Translations under genes and position numbers: made by a program
Shown here: positions 14,733 to 15,757 of the stretch, one piece after another
Numbering within the stretch: position 1 is the first letter of the stretch
Layout of the letters: every line of letters begins with the position of its first letter
Source of the DNA: Campylobacterales bacterium
Lineage (GTDB): Bacteria > Campylobacterota > Campylobacteria > Campylobacterales > QNZT01
Assembly (NCBI GenBank): GCA_027056215.1
Contig: JALULO010000030.1
Location: forward strand, 1-15,757
Direction of reading: 5' to 3'
Length of the DNA: 15,757 nt
The notes under the pieces: model-generated
The model's database searches: none
What the model was told of the DNA's origin: nothing
What the model saw: the letters and a program-made list of their open reading frames with translations, nothing else

Positions 14733-15757
14733 TTAGTGCAAAATATCCAATTTATGGATAGTCAATTTTGCACTTTGATCTAGGCATCCTATCTCATGTT
14801 TACCTTCAGGGAGGTAGAGGTACAAAGGTTTTCCTGAAGTGGTTTTGATCTGTTTTTGTGTATCTATAAGCCAGTAGATGGTTTGGTTTTGTTCAAAACT
14901 GTAACAGTTAAATTTTAGTTTATTAAGCTCTTTTGGTAAGAGGTGGTTTTGTGTGATAGTTGCTTTGTTTGCAGGTGTGGTGATGATGGGATTGTAGGCT
15001 TTCCATGTTGGATAGCACCTGTTGGTTTGTAGCTCATCAAGCGAGGTGATTTGTCTACTTTTGATTAAAAAGGCTATTATTTCTGGGCGTATCAGCTCAC
15101 ATGGAAGTGAAGGGGTGATACCTTTGATAAGTTGATCATAGATCTTGGTTTGACACTCCTTTTGTATGATAGCATCTACACAGCGTTTTTGTGTGATGAT
15201 TTTTTTAGGTTTACGAAACCAAAGGAGTCTTTTTTGTTGGTTTAAGTGTTCGAAGATATCTAGTACCACTTGGGATGCACTTTTGAGTCCTGTTAAATCT
15301 TTTGTCTTATGTCCGTCAAAATTTCCAAACCACACGCCTACTGTATATTTGGGTGTGTAGCCGATGGTTAAGAGATCTTTTGCTGATGCAGATGTACCTG
15401 TTTTAAACGCTACTTTAGGCATGTTTTGTGTTGATTCCCAGTAGTTGCTCAGTGTTGTGCGTGTGGCATCTGCTAAAATATCACTTACGAGATAGGTTGA
15501 CTCTTTTGAAAAAAGTCGGATTTTTTTTGTTTGCTTTGTTTCAAATGTATAGGAAGCATTTTTTTTGAGACCCCCATTTGCCAGTGCAGTGTAAAGCAGG
15601 CTTAAATCCATAAGAGAGATACCACATCCACCAAGTGCAATGGCATCACCATAATAGGCTTTTGGATGGTCGATTGAGCGAATATTTGCGAGTTTTAAAA
15701 GTTCATATAGTGATTTTTCTTTGAGTAGATGGTTGAGTGAAACAGCGGGGATATTGA
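14733..15757 (-). CDS. pbpC: Penicillin-binding protein 1C, C-terminal part
   Basis: The 3' part (341 codons) of a bifunctional peptidoglycan synthase of the PBP1C type; the start is beyond the right edge. The first complete codon encodes the Asn of an NIPAV motif, which in class A PBPs belongs to the SxN active-site motif (SLNIPAV). Downstream come the family string LGGCGISLMDLSLLYTALANGG and the KTGTS motif (codons 15404-15390) followed by VGVWFGNFDG. The catalytic SxxK serine and the glycosyltransferase domain lie outside the window. The last ~90 residues form the BiPBP_C domain found at the end of PBP1C proteins. The frame is open through the Met at 15611, which is internal. PBP1C and A2M are commonly adjacent; here 808 bp carrying cassette B lie between them. 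Confidence 0.92.
   Translation of the reverse strand, partial: NIPAVSLNHLLKEKSLYELLKLANIRSIDHPKAYYGDAIALGGCGISLMDLSLLYTALANGGLKKNASYTFETKQTKKIRLFSKESTYLVSDILADATRTTLSNYWESTQNMPKVAFKTGTSASAKDLLTIGYTPKYTVGVWFGNFDGHKTKDLTGLKSASQVVLDIFEHLNQQKRLLWFRKPKKIITQKRCVDAIIQKECQTKIYDQLIKGITPSLPCELIRPEIIAFLIKSRQITSLDELQTNRCYPTWKAYNPIITTPANKATITQNHLLPKELNKLKFNCYSFEQNQTIYWLIDTQKQIKTTSGKPLYLYLPEGKHEIGCLDQSAKLTIHKLDILH

Overview
The window is AT-rich and densely packed, and it looks like chromosomal DNA of a Campylobacterota (epsilonproteobacterial) species. This rests on overall protein style (a Pst/Pho locus, an OmpR-type regulator pair and an A2M/PBP1C pair in an AT-rich Gram-negative background); no marker gene fixes the genus.

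Positions 1-6043 hold a phosphate-acquisition locus on the plus strand: the end of pstS, then pstC-pstA-pstB-phoU-phoB-phoR with overlaps or gaps of a few bases. A small membrane-protein gene on the minus strand (432-635) sits between pstS and pstC. As a result pstCAB starts from its own promoter, which has a textbook Pho box (7-bp direct repeats at an 11-bp period) placed where a -35 box would be. The transporter, PhoU and the PhoB/PhoR pair together form a phosphate uptake and sensing unit.

Positions 6044-6636 hold a REP-like palindrome and a tiny two-gene operon (80 and 34 codons) of unknown membrane proteins, called cassette A here. A second, diverged copy (cassette B, 83 and 33 codons) lies at 14258-14603. 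Both copies share the same 8-bp gene overlap, the same promoter geometry and an identical 22-bp box with a palindrome directly upstream of the -35. This duplicated micro-operon is the least explained and most interesting part of the window.

Positions 6637-15757 are mostly minus strand: pbpC (penicillin-binding protein 1C, 3' part only), a 1790-residue thioester-containing alpha-2-macroglobulin, then a response regulator and histidine kinase. The A2M/PBP1C pair is a known periplasmic defence and repair partnership; the two-component pair may sense or control the envelope, but that is inference. Cassette B separates pbpC from the A2M gene. An 84-bp in-frame copy of the end of pbpC lies just upstream of the A2M gene, as if the cassette arrived by an event that replaced the 3' end of pbpC and left the old one behind. 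That leftover now supplies the -35 box of a good promoter for the A2M gene.
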